From positions 1-49,520 of the forward strand of contig CAKSIW010000010.1 in the NCBI GenBank assembly GCA_934463175.1: DNA of 49,520 nucleotides, written 5' to 3'. Each line of letters starts with the position of its first letter. Position 1 is the stretch's first letter. The notes under the pieces were generated by a model, which was not told the DNA's origin, searched no databases, and worked only from the letters and a program-made list of their open reading frames with translations. The stretch is from an uncultured Clostridia bacterium. GTDB lineage: Bacteria; Bacillota; Clostridia; Monoglobales; Monoglobaceae. Positions 9,393 to 17,223 of this stretch are shown one piece after another. The translations under genes and the position numbers were made by a program.

Positions 9393-10211
9393 TCAGTTGT
9401 TACCCGCATCAATTTTCTTCATCAGTCTTATTGCAATCAGAATTATCATTGCAAGCACAAGCGAAATTGCACTTCCGAAATTCCAGTCGCCGACAGATAT
9501 GAACTGATTCTCAATCAGATTTCCCATAAGCACATACTGACCGCCGCCCAAAAGCTTAGGTATTACAAACGTTGAAATCGACAGCAGAAAAACCATAATC
9601 ACACCGTTCACAACGCCCGGCAGCGACAGCTTGAACACAACTCTGAAAAATGTCTGAATCGGGTTTGCACCCAAGTCATATGCCGCCTCAATGAATGACC
9701 TGTCCATCTTGCTGAGAGAGGTATGTATCGGAATTATCATAAACGGCAGAAAATTGCACACCAATCCAATCACAACCGCAACATCGGTATACATCAAGCC
9801 GACAGGTGCAAGTCCAAGCTTTTCAAGAAGGGTGTTCAGCAGTCCGTTGTCCGACAGAATGCTCATCCATGCGTATGTTCTGAGCAGCATGTTAATCCAC
9901 ATCGGAATTGTCACAAACAGAATCAAAATCCCCTGAACTCTCTCGCTGAATCTTGAAATGATATATGCCAGAGCATATCCCAGAACAAGACAAAGCGCAA
10001 CCGTTATCAAGCCGAGTCTGACCGATTTCAGAAAAACGCTCAGATATACAGGTTCGGAAAACCTGACAAAATTCTTCAGTGTAAACTGTATATTCAGCAG
10101 CGAGTTTCCGCTGTTTGTCACCGCATACAGAAATATCATGAAAATCGGAATAACAATTATCACGAATGACCACACAATATACGGTTTCACAAGCTCTTTA
10201 AAATATTTCAC
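9393..10211 (-). CDS. potB: Polyamine ABC transporter permease PotB
   Basis: 272 residues, about six transmembrane helices, with the EAA loop AAYDLGANPIQTFFRVVFKLSLPG that contacts PotA. It partners PotC to make the translocation pore for spermidine/putrescine. Start ATG 10211. The 71-base gap to potA is the largest inside the operon and carries a small GC-rich hairpin flanked by a 10-base direct repeat (see the separate entry at 10238-10291). Confidence 0.94.
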   Translation of the reverse strand: MKYFKELVKPYIVWSFVIIVIPIFMIFLYAVTNSGNSLLNIQFTLKNFVRFSEPVYLSVFLKSVRLGLITVALCLVLGYALAYIISRFSERVQGILILFVTIPMWINMLLRTYAWMSILSDNGLLNTLLEKLGLAPVGLMYTDVAVVIGLVCNFLPFMIIPIHTSLSKMDRSFIEAAYDLGANPIQTFFRVVFKLSLPGVVNGVIMVFLLSISTFVIPKLLGGGQYVLMGNLIENQFISVGDWNFGSAISLVLAMIILIAIRLMKKIDAGNN

Positions 10212-10237
10212 GGCAATTCTCCGCTCCCTTCCGAAAA

Positions 10238-10291
10238 ATTATACCATAACAACGCAGGCGGCAAAGCGACGCCGCAGTATTATTATACCAT
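10238..10291 (-). repeat. Small hairpin flanked by a 10-bp direct repeat between potA and potB
   Basis: On the plus strand ATTATACCAT occurs at 10238-10247 and again at 10282-10291, the second overlapping the end of potA. Between them, read on the minus strand, is GCGGC-GTCGCTTT-GCCGC (10258-10275), a short GC-rich hairpin without a following T-run. It is not a convincing terminator; it could be an mRNA processing or stability element that sets the ratio of ATPase to permease, or the direct repeats could be chance in AT-rich DNA. Confidence 0.35.
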
Positions 10292-11320
10292 CTTCCACAT
10301 AACATGAATATCCTCAGCACCGAACGTCAGTCCGACCTCCAGCCCCACCTCGTGATAATCGGTTGTGTGAATCATATAGCTGCGGTATTTTGTCTTGACC
10401 ATAATTTCATAGTGAACACCCTTGAACACAATGCTTGAAACTGTTCCGCGCAGCTTTGCCTCCTCCGGCTTCACAATGTCAATATCCTCGGGGCGGAGAA
10501 CAACCTCAACCTCCTCGTTGTCCTTGAATCCCTTGTCAACGCATTCAAACCGAAAATCATCAAAAGCAACAAGACAGTCGTGAATCATTGTTCCTTCAAT
10601 TATGTTGGATTCACCGATAAAGCTTGCAACAAACCTGTTTTCAGGCTCGTTATATACATCTGTCGGAGAACCGATTTGCTGAATATATCCGTCATTCATA
10701 ACAACAACGGTATCGGACATCGACAGTGCCTCCTCCTGGTCATGAGTGACATAGACAAAGGTTATGCCGACCTCCTTCTGAATCTTTTTCAGCTCGGTCT
10801 GCATTTCCTTTCTGAGCTTTGCATCAAGTGCACCGAGGGGCTCGTCAAGCAAAAGCACCTTCGGTTCGTTAATCAAGGCTCTCGCAATTGCCACACGCTG
10901 CTGCTGTCCGCCCGAAAGCGAAAGCACATCGCGCTTTTCAAAACCCGAAAGACCAACCAGCTCAAGCATTTTTTTGACCTTTTGTTCCGTAACCGATTTT
11001 TCGGTTTTCTTTATGTTCAGCCCGAACGCAATATTATCCGCAACATTCAGGTGCGGAAAAAGCGCGTACTTCTGAAACACGGTATTGACCTCCCGCTTAT
11101 ACGGCGGAAGCTTTGAAATCTCAATTCCGTCAAACAGCAGTTCACCGCCGTCAGGCTCATCAAATCCGGCAATAATCCGCAGAGTTGTTGTTTTTCCGCA
11201 GCCCGATGGTCCGAGGAGGGTCAGAAACTCATTTTCGTATATTTTAAGGTTTATTCCCTTCAGCACCTGCTGATCGTCAAAATTCTTTGTGATGTTTGAA
11301 AGCTCAATCAAAGTGTTCAT
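10283..11320 (-). CDS. potA: Polyamine ABC transporter ATPase PotA
   Basis: 345 residues. The nucleotide-binding domain has Walker A GPSGCGKTT, signature LSGGQQQRVAIARAL, Walker B VLLLDEPLGALD and the switch His in YVTHDQEEA; the C-terminal third is a TOBE domain (about residues 240-345) typical of PotA/MalK-type ATPases. It hydrolyses ATP to drive import through PotB/PotC. First gene after the Xre-cupin regulator (24-base gap), so the regulator and transporter form one operon. Confidence 0.96.
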   Translation of the reverse strand: MNTLIELSNITKNFDDQQVLKGINLKIYENEFLTLLGPSGCGKTTTLRIIAGFDEPDGGELLFDGIEISKLPPYKREVNTVFQKYALFPHLNVADNIAFGLNIKKTEKSVTEQKVKKMLELVGLSGFEKRDVLSLSGGQQQRVAIARALINEPKVLLLDEPLGALDAKLRKEMQTELKKIQKEVGITFVYVTHDQEEALSMSDTVVVMNDGYIQQIGSPTDVYNEPENRFVASFIGESNIIEGTMIHDCLVAFDDFRFECVDKGFKDNEEVEVVLRPEDIDIVKPEEAKLRGTVSSIVFKGVHYEIMVKTKYRSYMIHTTDYHEVGLEVGLTFGAEDIHVMWKMV

Positions 11321-11344
11321 TGCACATTTCCTCCGATTAGGTTT

Positions 11345-11878
11345 TTAAAAAAACGGCGGTGATGAAATCCACAGCAGACTGCATGGATTTTTTCCGTTAT
11401 TCTCAATATGATAGTTTTCGTTACAGCAAACGTAAAATGTCTCGCCCTTTTTCATTCGGTATGTCTCACTGCCGTACACAAGATCGGCACTGCCGCTCAG
11501 GACATAGCCGAAATCCTCTCCGTCATGCGGAATAATCTCCTCGGACTTTCCGCCCGGCTTTATGGTAATCTTTATCGGTTCAAGAGCGTTTTTCTGCGCA
11601 TTCGGCACAATATAGCTGATTGTGTAGTCTTCGCGTTCGTTTTCAAAGCAGTCCTCTCTTCTGTAGACAATTCCTGCCTCCTTATCGTCCGCAAAAAACT
11701 CGCGGAGAGATGACCCCAAAACCTCAAGAATATCTTCAAGCGTCGAAATTGACGGCGAACAGTTGTTGTTCTCCAGCTGCGACAAAAAGCCCTTTGAAAG
11801 CTCACTTCTGTTGGCAACATCTTCAAGCGTCATCTGCTTTTTCACACGAAGCTGTCTCAGCTTCTTTCCTATATCCAC
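11345..11878 (-). CDS. Xre-family regulator with C-terminal cupin (PuuR-like), probable regulator of the pot operon
   Basis: 177 residues: an N-terminal helix-turn-helix (IGKKLRQLRVKKQMTLEDVANRSELSKGFLSQLE) and a C-terminal cupin barrel (KPGGKSEEIIPHDGEDFGYVLSG, MKKGETFYV) that in relatives binds a small ligand, often a polyamine or its aldehyde. Two GTG starts are possible. The one at 11878 gives MDIGKKLRQLR, typical of the family, with GGTGG upstream at a normal distance; the one at 11887 has no room for a ribosome site. Lying 24 bases before potA and preceded by a promoter with a palindrome at the expected start site (11910-11968), it probably controls itself and potABCD in response to polyamine. 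Confidence 0.9.
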   Translation of the reverse strand: MDIGKKLRQLRVKKQMTLEDVANRSELSKGFLSQLENNNCSPSISTLEDILEVLGSSLREFFADDKEAGIVYRREDCFENEREDYTISYIVPNAQKNALEPIKITIKPGGKSEEIIPHDGEDFGYVLSGSADLVYGSETYRMKKGETFYVCCNENYHIENNGKNPCSLLWISSPPFF

Positions 11879-11909
11879 TTTATCCACCCCGGAATTTAGA
11901 AATACAAAA

Positions 11910-11937
11910 CTTTTGTTTTAATATTATAAAACAAAAG
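11910..11937. promoter_or_regulatory. Perfect inverted repeat, candidate operator of the Xre-cupin/pot operon
   Basis: Two perfect 11-base arms, CTTTTGTTTTA (11910-11920) and its complement TAAAACAAAAG (11927-11937), separated by six bases. The repeat covers the predicted transcription start and lies 31 bases upstream of the regulator's chosen start codon. A dimeric helix-turn-helix repressor binding here would block the promoter, so autoregulation is the natural reading. The repeat is visible; the binding is inferred. Confidence 0.65.
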
Positions 11938-11939
11938 CT

Positions 11940-11968
11940 ATTATACATAATATTATTGAAATAATCAA
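11940..11968 (-). promoter_or_regulatory. Sigma-A type promoter of the Xre-cupin/pot operon
   Basis: Minus strand: -35 TTGATT at 11968-11963, a 17-base spacer, and -10 TATAAT at 11945-11940. The predicted start site falls inside the inverted repeat at 11910-11937. A second TATAAT sits in that repeat at 11928-11923, without a matching -35. Confidence 0.65.
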
Positions 11969-12031
11969 GTACTTTTGCAAAAAAATATAAATTTTTTGTA
12001 GTATTTCCTGTATTTCCCTGTAAATACCGCT

Positions 12032-12973
12032 TTAAAACCCGAATATTTCTTTAAGCTCCATGCTGTCAAGCACAACATCTGCACCGCTGAGCGAATCCGT
12101 GAGCTGTCCGACCGTCTTTCCGCCGATAATCGGAAACGTGTCTGGTGCCGCAAGCGACGCAAGCGAGGCACAAACCGCTGCCGCCTCACTGCAAGAATAT
12201 CTTGTGCAAATCTTCTTTATTATTTCAAAGCGTTTCAGGTTTTCATCGCAGAGATAGCGGTCACGCACCTTGCCCGAAAGTCCTCTCTCTCCGAGTATCG
12301 CAAGCTTTGAGAAAAATCCCTTTGCCTGCGGAGCAAATGCCATCACCGGGATTTCAGCATTTTTATAAAATTCAAACTCATCACCATTCATCTCAACCAG
12401 GGTCGGGTCGTCACTATACGAAGGCGCAGTTACTGCCGGACTGAATTTAATCTGGCTTGCACAAAATCCCGAAAGACCGTGCCGCACAGCATAGTCATTT
12501 GCCTCCGCAATGCGGCGGCTTTTCCAGTTTGAGCACCCAAAGCGTCTTATTTTCCCCTTTTTTACAAGTTCATTCATCGTCTCAACAATTCCGCCGCAAT
12601 CAACCGCTTCATCATCACGGTGCAGCCAATACAAGTCAATGCAGTCAACCCCGAGACGAATCAGGCTTTCATCAAGATCTGTCTCAATCTCAAAGTGCGA
12701 AAGTCTTGACACGTCCATATGACCGATTTCGGGGTGCGCCCCTTTTGTTGCAACAATAAGCCCGTCTCTGCCGTGCATTCTCAGCCATTCTCCGATGAGC
12801 GGCTCAGTGTGTCCCTCGCCGTATATTTTTGCGGTGTCAATATGATTGCCGCCCGCGGCGCAATATGCGTCAAGCAGAGAAAACGCCTCACGCTTTGAAA
12901 CCGTCAGACCGTAATAATCAGTTCCGAGTATTATTTTTGAGCTTTTCATTCCGCCGATTTCCGAATATCTCAT
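12032..12973 (-). CDS. Aldo/keto reductase family oxidoreductase
   Basis: 313 residues with the AKR barrel and catalytic tetrad: Asp and Tyr in GNHIDTAKIYGEGHTE, Lys in VATKGAH, His in YWLHRDD. Such enzymes reduce aldehydes or ketones with NADPH; the substrate cannot be inferred. The C-terminal part (CASLASLAAPDTFPIIGGKTVGQL) is the cofactor-binding segment. Start ATG 12973: AAAGGAG eleven bases upstream is the ribosome site, and it would lie inside the coding sequence if the upstream ATG at 12994 were used. The gene stands alone between the dapF promoter region and the pot regulator. Possibly detoxifying or sugar-related, but that is a guess. Confidence 0.9.
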   Translation of the reverse strand: MRYSEIGGMKSSKIILGTDYYGLTVSKREAFSLLDAYCAAGGNHIDTAKIYGEGHTEPLIGEWLRMHGRDGLIVATKGAHPEIGHMDVSRLSHFEIETDLDESLIRLGVDCIDLYWLHRDDEAVDCGGIVETMNELVKKGKIRRFGCSNWKSRRIAEANDYAVRHGLSGFCASQIKFSPAVTAPSYSDDPTLVEMNGDEFEFYKNAEIPVMAFAPQAKGFFSKLAILGERGLSGKVRDRYLCDENLKRFEIIKKICTRYSCSEAAAVCASLASLAAPDTFPIIGGKTVGQLTDSLSGADVVLDSMELKEIFGF

Positions 12974-13134
12974 AAATTCCACTTCTCCTTTCATTTGGTT
13001 TCATTCTATCACACAGAAATACAACTGTCAATTATATTCACGTTTGTAACATATGACGATTCCCGGCTGCATGAATTGTGTAATATATACTCAATATTTT
13101 TTTGCGGATAAGGAAAAAACATACATATTTATTA

Positions 13135-13163
13135 TTGCAATATAACAAAAAAAGTGCTAAAAT
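13135..13163 (+). promoter_or_regulatory. Promoter of the dapF-dapL-gatCAB run
   Basis: TTGCAA at 13135-13140, 17-base spacer, TAAAAT at 13158-13163, giving a start near 13170 and a leader of about 30 bases before dapF (AAGGGA at 13185-13190). The rest of 12974-13201 is AT-rich with no other feature that I can support. Confidence 0.6.
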
Positions 13164-13201
13164 AGAATATGTATATGCAAATTGAAGGGAAGTGACAGAT
13201 T

Positions 13202-14041
13202 ATGCTGAATTTCACAAAAATGCACGGAATCGGAAATGACTATATCTACATCAACTGCTTTGAAGAAAGAATTGACAATCCGAACGAGCTTTCGCGTTTT
13301 GTTTCGGACGTTCATTTCGGAATCGGTGCTGACGGGCTTGTGCTCATCTGCCCCTCAGACATTGCCGATTTCAAAATGCGCATTTTCAACGCGGACGGCT
13401 CGGAGGCAAAAATGTGCGGAAATGCAACGCGCTGTGTCGGAAAATATGTTTTTGAAAAGGGTCTGACCGACAAGAAAACCGTGACTCTTGAAACCCTCAG
13501 CGGCATAAAAACGCTCACACTTGATACAAAAGACGGTATTGTTGAATATGTAACCGTTGATATGGGAAAAGCTGTTATAAAGCCATCGGACATTCCCATT
13601 TTGTCGGAGGACAGCGACTTTATCGACAGACCTCTCGTAATTGACGGCAAAACATACCGCATTACCGGTGTTTCCATGGGAAATCCGCACGCGGTTACGT
13701 TTCTTGATGACATCGGCGGTCTTGACCTTGAAAAGCTCGGACCTCTGTTTGAAAACAATCCGATCTTTCCCGACAGGGTCAACACCGAGTTCATCGAAAT
13801 CAAAAGCCCGACAGAGCTTAAAATGCGTGTCTGGGAACGCGGAAGCGGCGAGACATGGGCATGCGGAACGGGTGCGTGCGCCGCGGTTGTTGCCGCCGTT
13901 TTGAACGGACATTGCAGACAGGGTGAAGAAATCACCGTCAGACTCCGCGGAGGTGACCTGAAAATCACCTATAATCAGGACGGAAGTGTCACAAAAAAAG
14001 GTCCCGCCGCTTTCATATGCGACGGCAGACTCTATATATAA
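13202..14041 (+). CDS. dapF: Diaminopimelate epimerase
   Basis: 279 residues. PLP-independent epimerase converting LL- to meso-diaminopimelate, the precursor of lysine and of the peptidoglycan cross-link. The two catalytic cysteines are visible: Cys72 in EAKMCGNATRCVGKYV and Cys221 in GETWACGTGACAA. N-terminal FTKMHGIGNDYIYI is the family signature. First gene of a plus-strand run; dapL follows after 18 bases, so the last two steps of the aminotransferase DAP pathway are encoded together. Confidence 0.97.
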   Translation: MLNFTKMHGIGNDYIYINCFEERIDNPNELSRFVSDVHFGIGADGLVLICPSDIADFKMRIFNADGSEAKMCGNATRCVGKYVFEKGLTDKKTVTLETLSGIKTLTLDTKDGIVEYVTVDMGKAVIKPSDIPILSEDSDFIDRPLVIDGKTYRITGVSMGNPHAVTFLDDIGGLDLEKLGPLFENNPIFPDRVNTEFIEIKSPTELKMRVWERGSGETWACGTGACAAVVAAVLNGHCRQGEEITVRLRGGDLKITYNQDGSVTKKGPAAFICDGRLYI

Positions 14042-14059
14042 GAAAGGCAGGTATGTTAA

Positions 14060-15277
14060 ATGAAAATCAATGAAAACTATCTGAACGTCAAGGAAAGCTA
14101 TCTGTTTTCGGATATTGCAAAAAGAGTGAACAGCTATCTTGCGGAAAACCCCGATAAAAGCGTCATCAGACTCGGTATCGGCGACGTGACTCTTCCGCTT
14201 GTTCCGGCAGTAACAGACGCAATGCACAAGGCCGTTGATGAAATGGGAAATCAGGAAACCTTCCGCGGCTACGGTCCCGAGCAGGGCTATGATTTTCTCA
14301 GAAAAAAAATCGTTGAATACTACAGAAAAAACATTATTTCAATTGAAGCTGACGAGGTTTTCATCAGCGACGGTGCAAAAAGCGACATCGGAAACATAAC
14401 CGATTTGTTTGACAAGGACAACACCGTTCTGATTCCCGACCCCGTATACCCTGTCTATGTTGACACAAACGTTATGAACGGCAGAAAAATTGTATATCTT
14501 GACGCAAACGAAGAAAACAGCTTTTTACCGATGCCCCCGAAGGAAAAAGCAGACATCATCTACCTCTGCTCGCCGAACAACCCCACCGGTGCGGTATACA
14601 CGAAAGCGCAGCTGCGCGAATGGGTTGATTATGCGCTTGAAAACAACGCTGTCATTCTCTTTGATGCGGCATATGAACGTTTCATTTCCGAGGAGGGTCT
14701 GCCGAGGAGCATATATGAAATTGACGGTGCAAAACGCTGCGCAATTGAATTCTGCTCTTTCTCAAAGACCGCAGGCTTCACGGGAACACGCTGCGGCTAT
14801 ACGATTGTTCCGCATGACCTCATGACAAAGCTTGTGCGCGGCAAGTTCAAAAGCTCCGAGGAGGTCACGGTGCGTTTCAACAAGCTTTGGGTGAGACGCC
14901 AGACAACCAAGTTTAACGGCGTTCCATACATTGTGCAGAAAGGCGCCGAAGCCGTGTTCACCGACGAGGGGCAAAAGCAGATTGACGAAAACATTCAATA
15001 TTATAAAGAGAACGCAAAGATTATCGCAGACACTCTCCGCGAGCTTGGAATCCCGTTCATCGGCGGCGTAAACTCGCCGTATATATGGCTGAAATGCCCG
15101 AACGGCATGGGTTCATGGGAGTTTTTCGACTATCTTCTCACAAGCATAAATGTTGTCGGCACTCCGGGTGAGGGCTTCGGCAAAAACGGCGAGGGTTATT
15201 TCCGTCTGACCTCATTCGGAAACCGCGAAAACACAATTGAAGCCATGAACAGACTGAAAACCCTGTTCGGCAAATAG
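14060..15277 (+). CDS. dapL: LL-diaminopimelate aminotransferase
   Basis: 405 residues, class I/II PLP aminotransferase. The start MKINENYLNVKESYLFSDIA, the segment GDVTLPLVPAV and the PLP-lysine (Lys236) in FCSFSKTAGFTGTRCGY identify DapL rather than a generic AspC. DapL converts tetrahydrodipicolinate directly to LL-DAP, bypassing the succinyl or acetyl intermediates. Its linkage to dapF supports the assignment. SPNNPTGAVY is the usual substrate/cofactor contact loop. Confidence 0.96.
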   Translation: MKINENYLNVKESYLFSDIAKRVNSYLAENPDKSVIRLGIGDVTLPLVPAVTDAMHKAVDEMGNQETFRGYGPEQGYDFLRKKIVEYYRKNIISIEADEVFISDGAKSDIGNITDLFDKDNTVLIPDPVYPVYVDTNVMNGRKIVYLDANEENSFLPMPPKEKADIIYLCSPNNPTGAVYTKAQLREWVDYALENNAVILFDAAYERFISEEGLPRSIYEIDGAKRCAIEFCSFSKTAGFTGTRCGYTIVPHDLMTKLVRGKFKSSEEVTVRFNKLWVRRQTTKFNGVPYIVQKGAEAVFTDEGQKQIDENIQYYKENAKIIADTLRELGIPFIGGVNSPYIWLKCPNGMGSWEFFDYLLTSINVVGTPGEGFGKNGEGYFRLTSFGNRENTIEAMNRLKTLFGK

Positions 15278-15291
15278 GAGGCGAATTATTT

Positions 15292-15576
15292 ATGATAACA
15301 AAGGAAAATCTTAAGCTGCTGTGCGATCTTTCAAAGCTTTATCTTTCCGAAGATGAACTGGTCGAATACGGCAAGGAAATGACAGACATCATCAACCTCA
15401 TGGACACAATCGGCGAATCGGATTTTGAATATGACCCGATCGACAACAGCTGTGCGGTTGCATTCTCCGAACTCCGTGACGATACCGTTGAAACCTATGA
15501 AAATATGGAAGGCATTGTCAAGCGCGGTCCGGAGGTCATCGAAAATCAGTTTGTTGTTCCGAAAATTGTTGACTAA
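15292..15576 (+). CDS. gatC: Asp-tRNA(Asn)/Glu-tRNA(Gln) amidotransferase subunit C
   Basis: 94 residues, typical length. GatC is the small scaffold subunit that wraps GatA and GatB in the GatCAB complex. The pattern LKLLCDLSKLYLSEDEL near the N-terminus and the acidic middle are characteristic. It starts 15 bases after dapL and ends 24 bases before gatA. Confidence 0.95.
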   Translation: MITKENLKLLCDLSKLYLSEDELVEYGKEMTDIINLMDTIGESDFEYDPIDNSCAVAFSELRDDTVETYENMEGIVKRGPEVIENQFVVPKIVD

Positions 15577-15600
15577 CACGGTATTTAAGGAGAAAACGCT

Positions 15601-17037
15601 ATGATAAAAATTTCAGAACTCAGAAAACAGCTTGACGAAAAAAAGATTTCGGCTGCCGAACTCACAGCCGAATATCTGAAAAAAATAAAAGCACACCCCG
15701 AGCTTGGTGCATTCAACACAATATGTGAGGACGAAGCAAAAAATGCCGCTCTTGCCGCCGATGAAATAATCGCCCGCGGCGAAAGCGCACCAATAACAGG
15801 AATCCCCATGGCAATCAAGGACAACATATGCACAAAGGATATCCGCACAACATGCTCATCAAAAATGCTTGCGGACTACACACCTCCATACAATGCAACC
15901 GTAATTGAAAAGCTCAACGAACAGGGCGCGGTCTGCCTCGGAAAAACCTCAATGGACGAATTTGCAATGGGCGGTTCGTCCCAGACATCAGCACTTGAAA
16001 AACCGAAAAATCCGTTTAACACCGAGTGCGTGCCCGGCGGTTCATCAGGCGGAAGTGCAGCGGCGGTTTCCGCGGGACTATGCGCCTGCGCTCTCGGCTC
16101 CGACACGGGCGGTTCAATCCGCCAGCCTGCGTCATTCTGCGGTATAACGGGAATGAAGCCCACATACGGCACTGTTTCGCGTTACGGTCTTGTCGCGTTC
16201 GGAAGCTCCCTCGACCAAATCGGTCCGATGGCAAACTCCGCCGAGGACTGCGGAATCATTCTCAACGCAATCTCGGGTGCGGACAAGCACGACCAGACAT
16301 CTCGCGCGCACAGCATTGACTTCACGTCACTGATCGGTCAAAGCATACAAGGTTCTAAAATCGGCATTCCCAAGGAGTTTTTCGGCGAAGGAATCGACAG
16401 TGAGGTCAAGGACGCGGTTATGAAGGCTGCAAAATTCTATGAAGAACACGGTGCTCAGCTTGTTGAGGTTTCAATGCCGACACTGAAATATGCGGTTTCA
16501 GCATACTATCTTCTCGCTTGTGCGGAGGCAAGCTCCAACCTTTCGAGATATGACGGCGTGAAATACGGCTATCGCACCGATGATGCGGCAACATATGAGG
16601 ATTTGATAAGACACACAAGAAGCGAAGGCTTTGGTGCAGAGGTTAAAAGACGTATCCTCCTCGGCACATATGCATTATCCAGCGGATACTATGATGCATA
16701 CTACAAAAAAGCTATGGCTGTCCGCCAGCAGTTCAGACGCGAGCATGACGAAATATTCTCAAAGTGCGACATTATGCTGACTCCGACAGCACCGACTGTT
16801 GCATACAAGTGTCACGAAAACATTGATGACCCCGTGAAGATGTATCTTGCGGACGTATGCACCGTCACGGCAAACATTGCAGGAATCCCCGCAATGTCTG
16901 TTCCGTGCGGCACAAACTCCGACAATATGCCGATTGGCTTCTCTCTCTCCGCAAAACGGTTTGACGATGCTAAGGTAATACAGTTTGCAGACTGCTTTGA
17001 ACGCGAGTTTACGCGTCCAGAAGCAAGCATAATATAG
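15601..17037 (+). CDS. gatA: Glutamyl/aspartyl-tRNA amidotransferase subunit A
   Basis: 478 residues, amidase-signature family. The Ser-cisSer-Lys triad is present with conserved spacing: Lys73 (GIPMAIKDN), Ser148 (PGGSSGG) and nucleophile Ser172 (DTGGSIRQP). GatA hydrolyses glutamine and supplies ammonia to GatB, which amidates mischarged Glu-tRNA(Gln) or Asp-tRNA(Asn). The gatA-gatB junction is unusually long (186 bases) and full of inverted repeats, whereas gatC-gatA is compact. Confidence 0.97.
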   Translation: MIKISELRKQLDEKKISAAELTAEYLKKIKAHPELGAFNTICEDEAKNAALAADEIIARGESAPITGIPMAIKDNICTKDIRTTCSSKMLADYTPPYNATVIEKLNEQGAVCLGKTSMDEFAMGGSSQTSALEKPKNPFNTECVPGGSSGGSAAAVSAGLCACALGSDTGGSIRQPASFCGITGMKPTYGTVSRYGLVAFGSSLDQIGPMANSAEDCGIILNAISGADKHDQTSRAHSIDFTSLIGQSIQGSKIGIPKEFFGEGIDSEVKDAVMKAAKFYEEHGAQLVEVSMPTLKYAVSAYYLLACAEASSNLSRYDGVKYGYRTDDAATYEDLIRHTRSEGFGAEVKRRILLGTYALSSGYYDAYYKKAMAVRQQFRREHDEIFSKCDIMLTPTAPTVAYKCHENIDDPVKMYLADVCTVTANIAGIPAMSVPCGTNSDNMPIGFSLSAKRFDDAKVIQFADCFEREFTRPEASII

Positions 17038-17077
17038 GGAGGCATTAACGTGAAACTTCATTTCACGTTAAGCCTCC
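17038..17077 (+). repeat. Long near-perfect hairpin immediately after the gatA stop
   Basis: Left arm 17038-17055 begins GGAGGC and ends GTGAAA; right arm 17061-17077 is its complement except for one bulged base; the loop is CTTCA. The hairpin starts on the base after the gatA stop codon. There is no T-run after it, so it is not a standard terminator. The left arm includes a GGGAGG ribosome-like site (17037-17042) followed by GTG at 17050, which could open a 12-codon reading frame (to 17088), probably meaningless. Confidence 0.8.
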
Positions 17078-17094
17078 GGCAGATTTAATTGCCC

Positions 17095-17205
17095 GTGCGA
17101 ACTTTTCTTCGCTGCGCTCAGAAACGCACGTGAGCGTTTTAATCTCTTATCATTCCTTGCCCTGCCGATAAGAGATTTTCACTACTATTTGTGCCGGCGC
17201 AGGGC
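17095..17205 (+). other. Interleaved inverted repeats capable of forming pseudoknots, upstream of gatB
   Basis: Four pairings are readable: GTGCG 17095-17099 with CGCAC 17125-17129; CGCTCA 17115-17120 with TGAGCG 17131-17136; AATCTCTTATC 17141-17151 with GATAAGAGATT 17167-17177 (11 perfect pairs); and GCCCTGC 17159-17165, inside the loop of the previous stem, with GCAGGGC 17199-17205. The last two cross each other, as in an H-type pseudoknot, and so do the first two. The final arm ends eight bases before the gatB ribosome site. With the hairpin at 17038-17077 this makes a structured segment of about 170 bases, either an RNA element or a mobile palindromic repeat. I recognise no known family. 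Confidence 0.6.
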
Positions 17206-17223
17206 GGCGGAATGGAGATTAAA

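Noticed and set aside
13355..14227. 290-codon minus-strand frame antisense to dapF
   Set aside because: DapF is certain (both catalytic Cys present); the antisense product matches nothing.
17050..17088. 12-codon GTG frame inside the gatA-gatB hairpin, with a GGGAGG site
   Set aside because: The ribosome-like site and start are part of the palindrome; such a peptide lacks any supporting feature.
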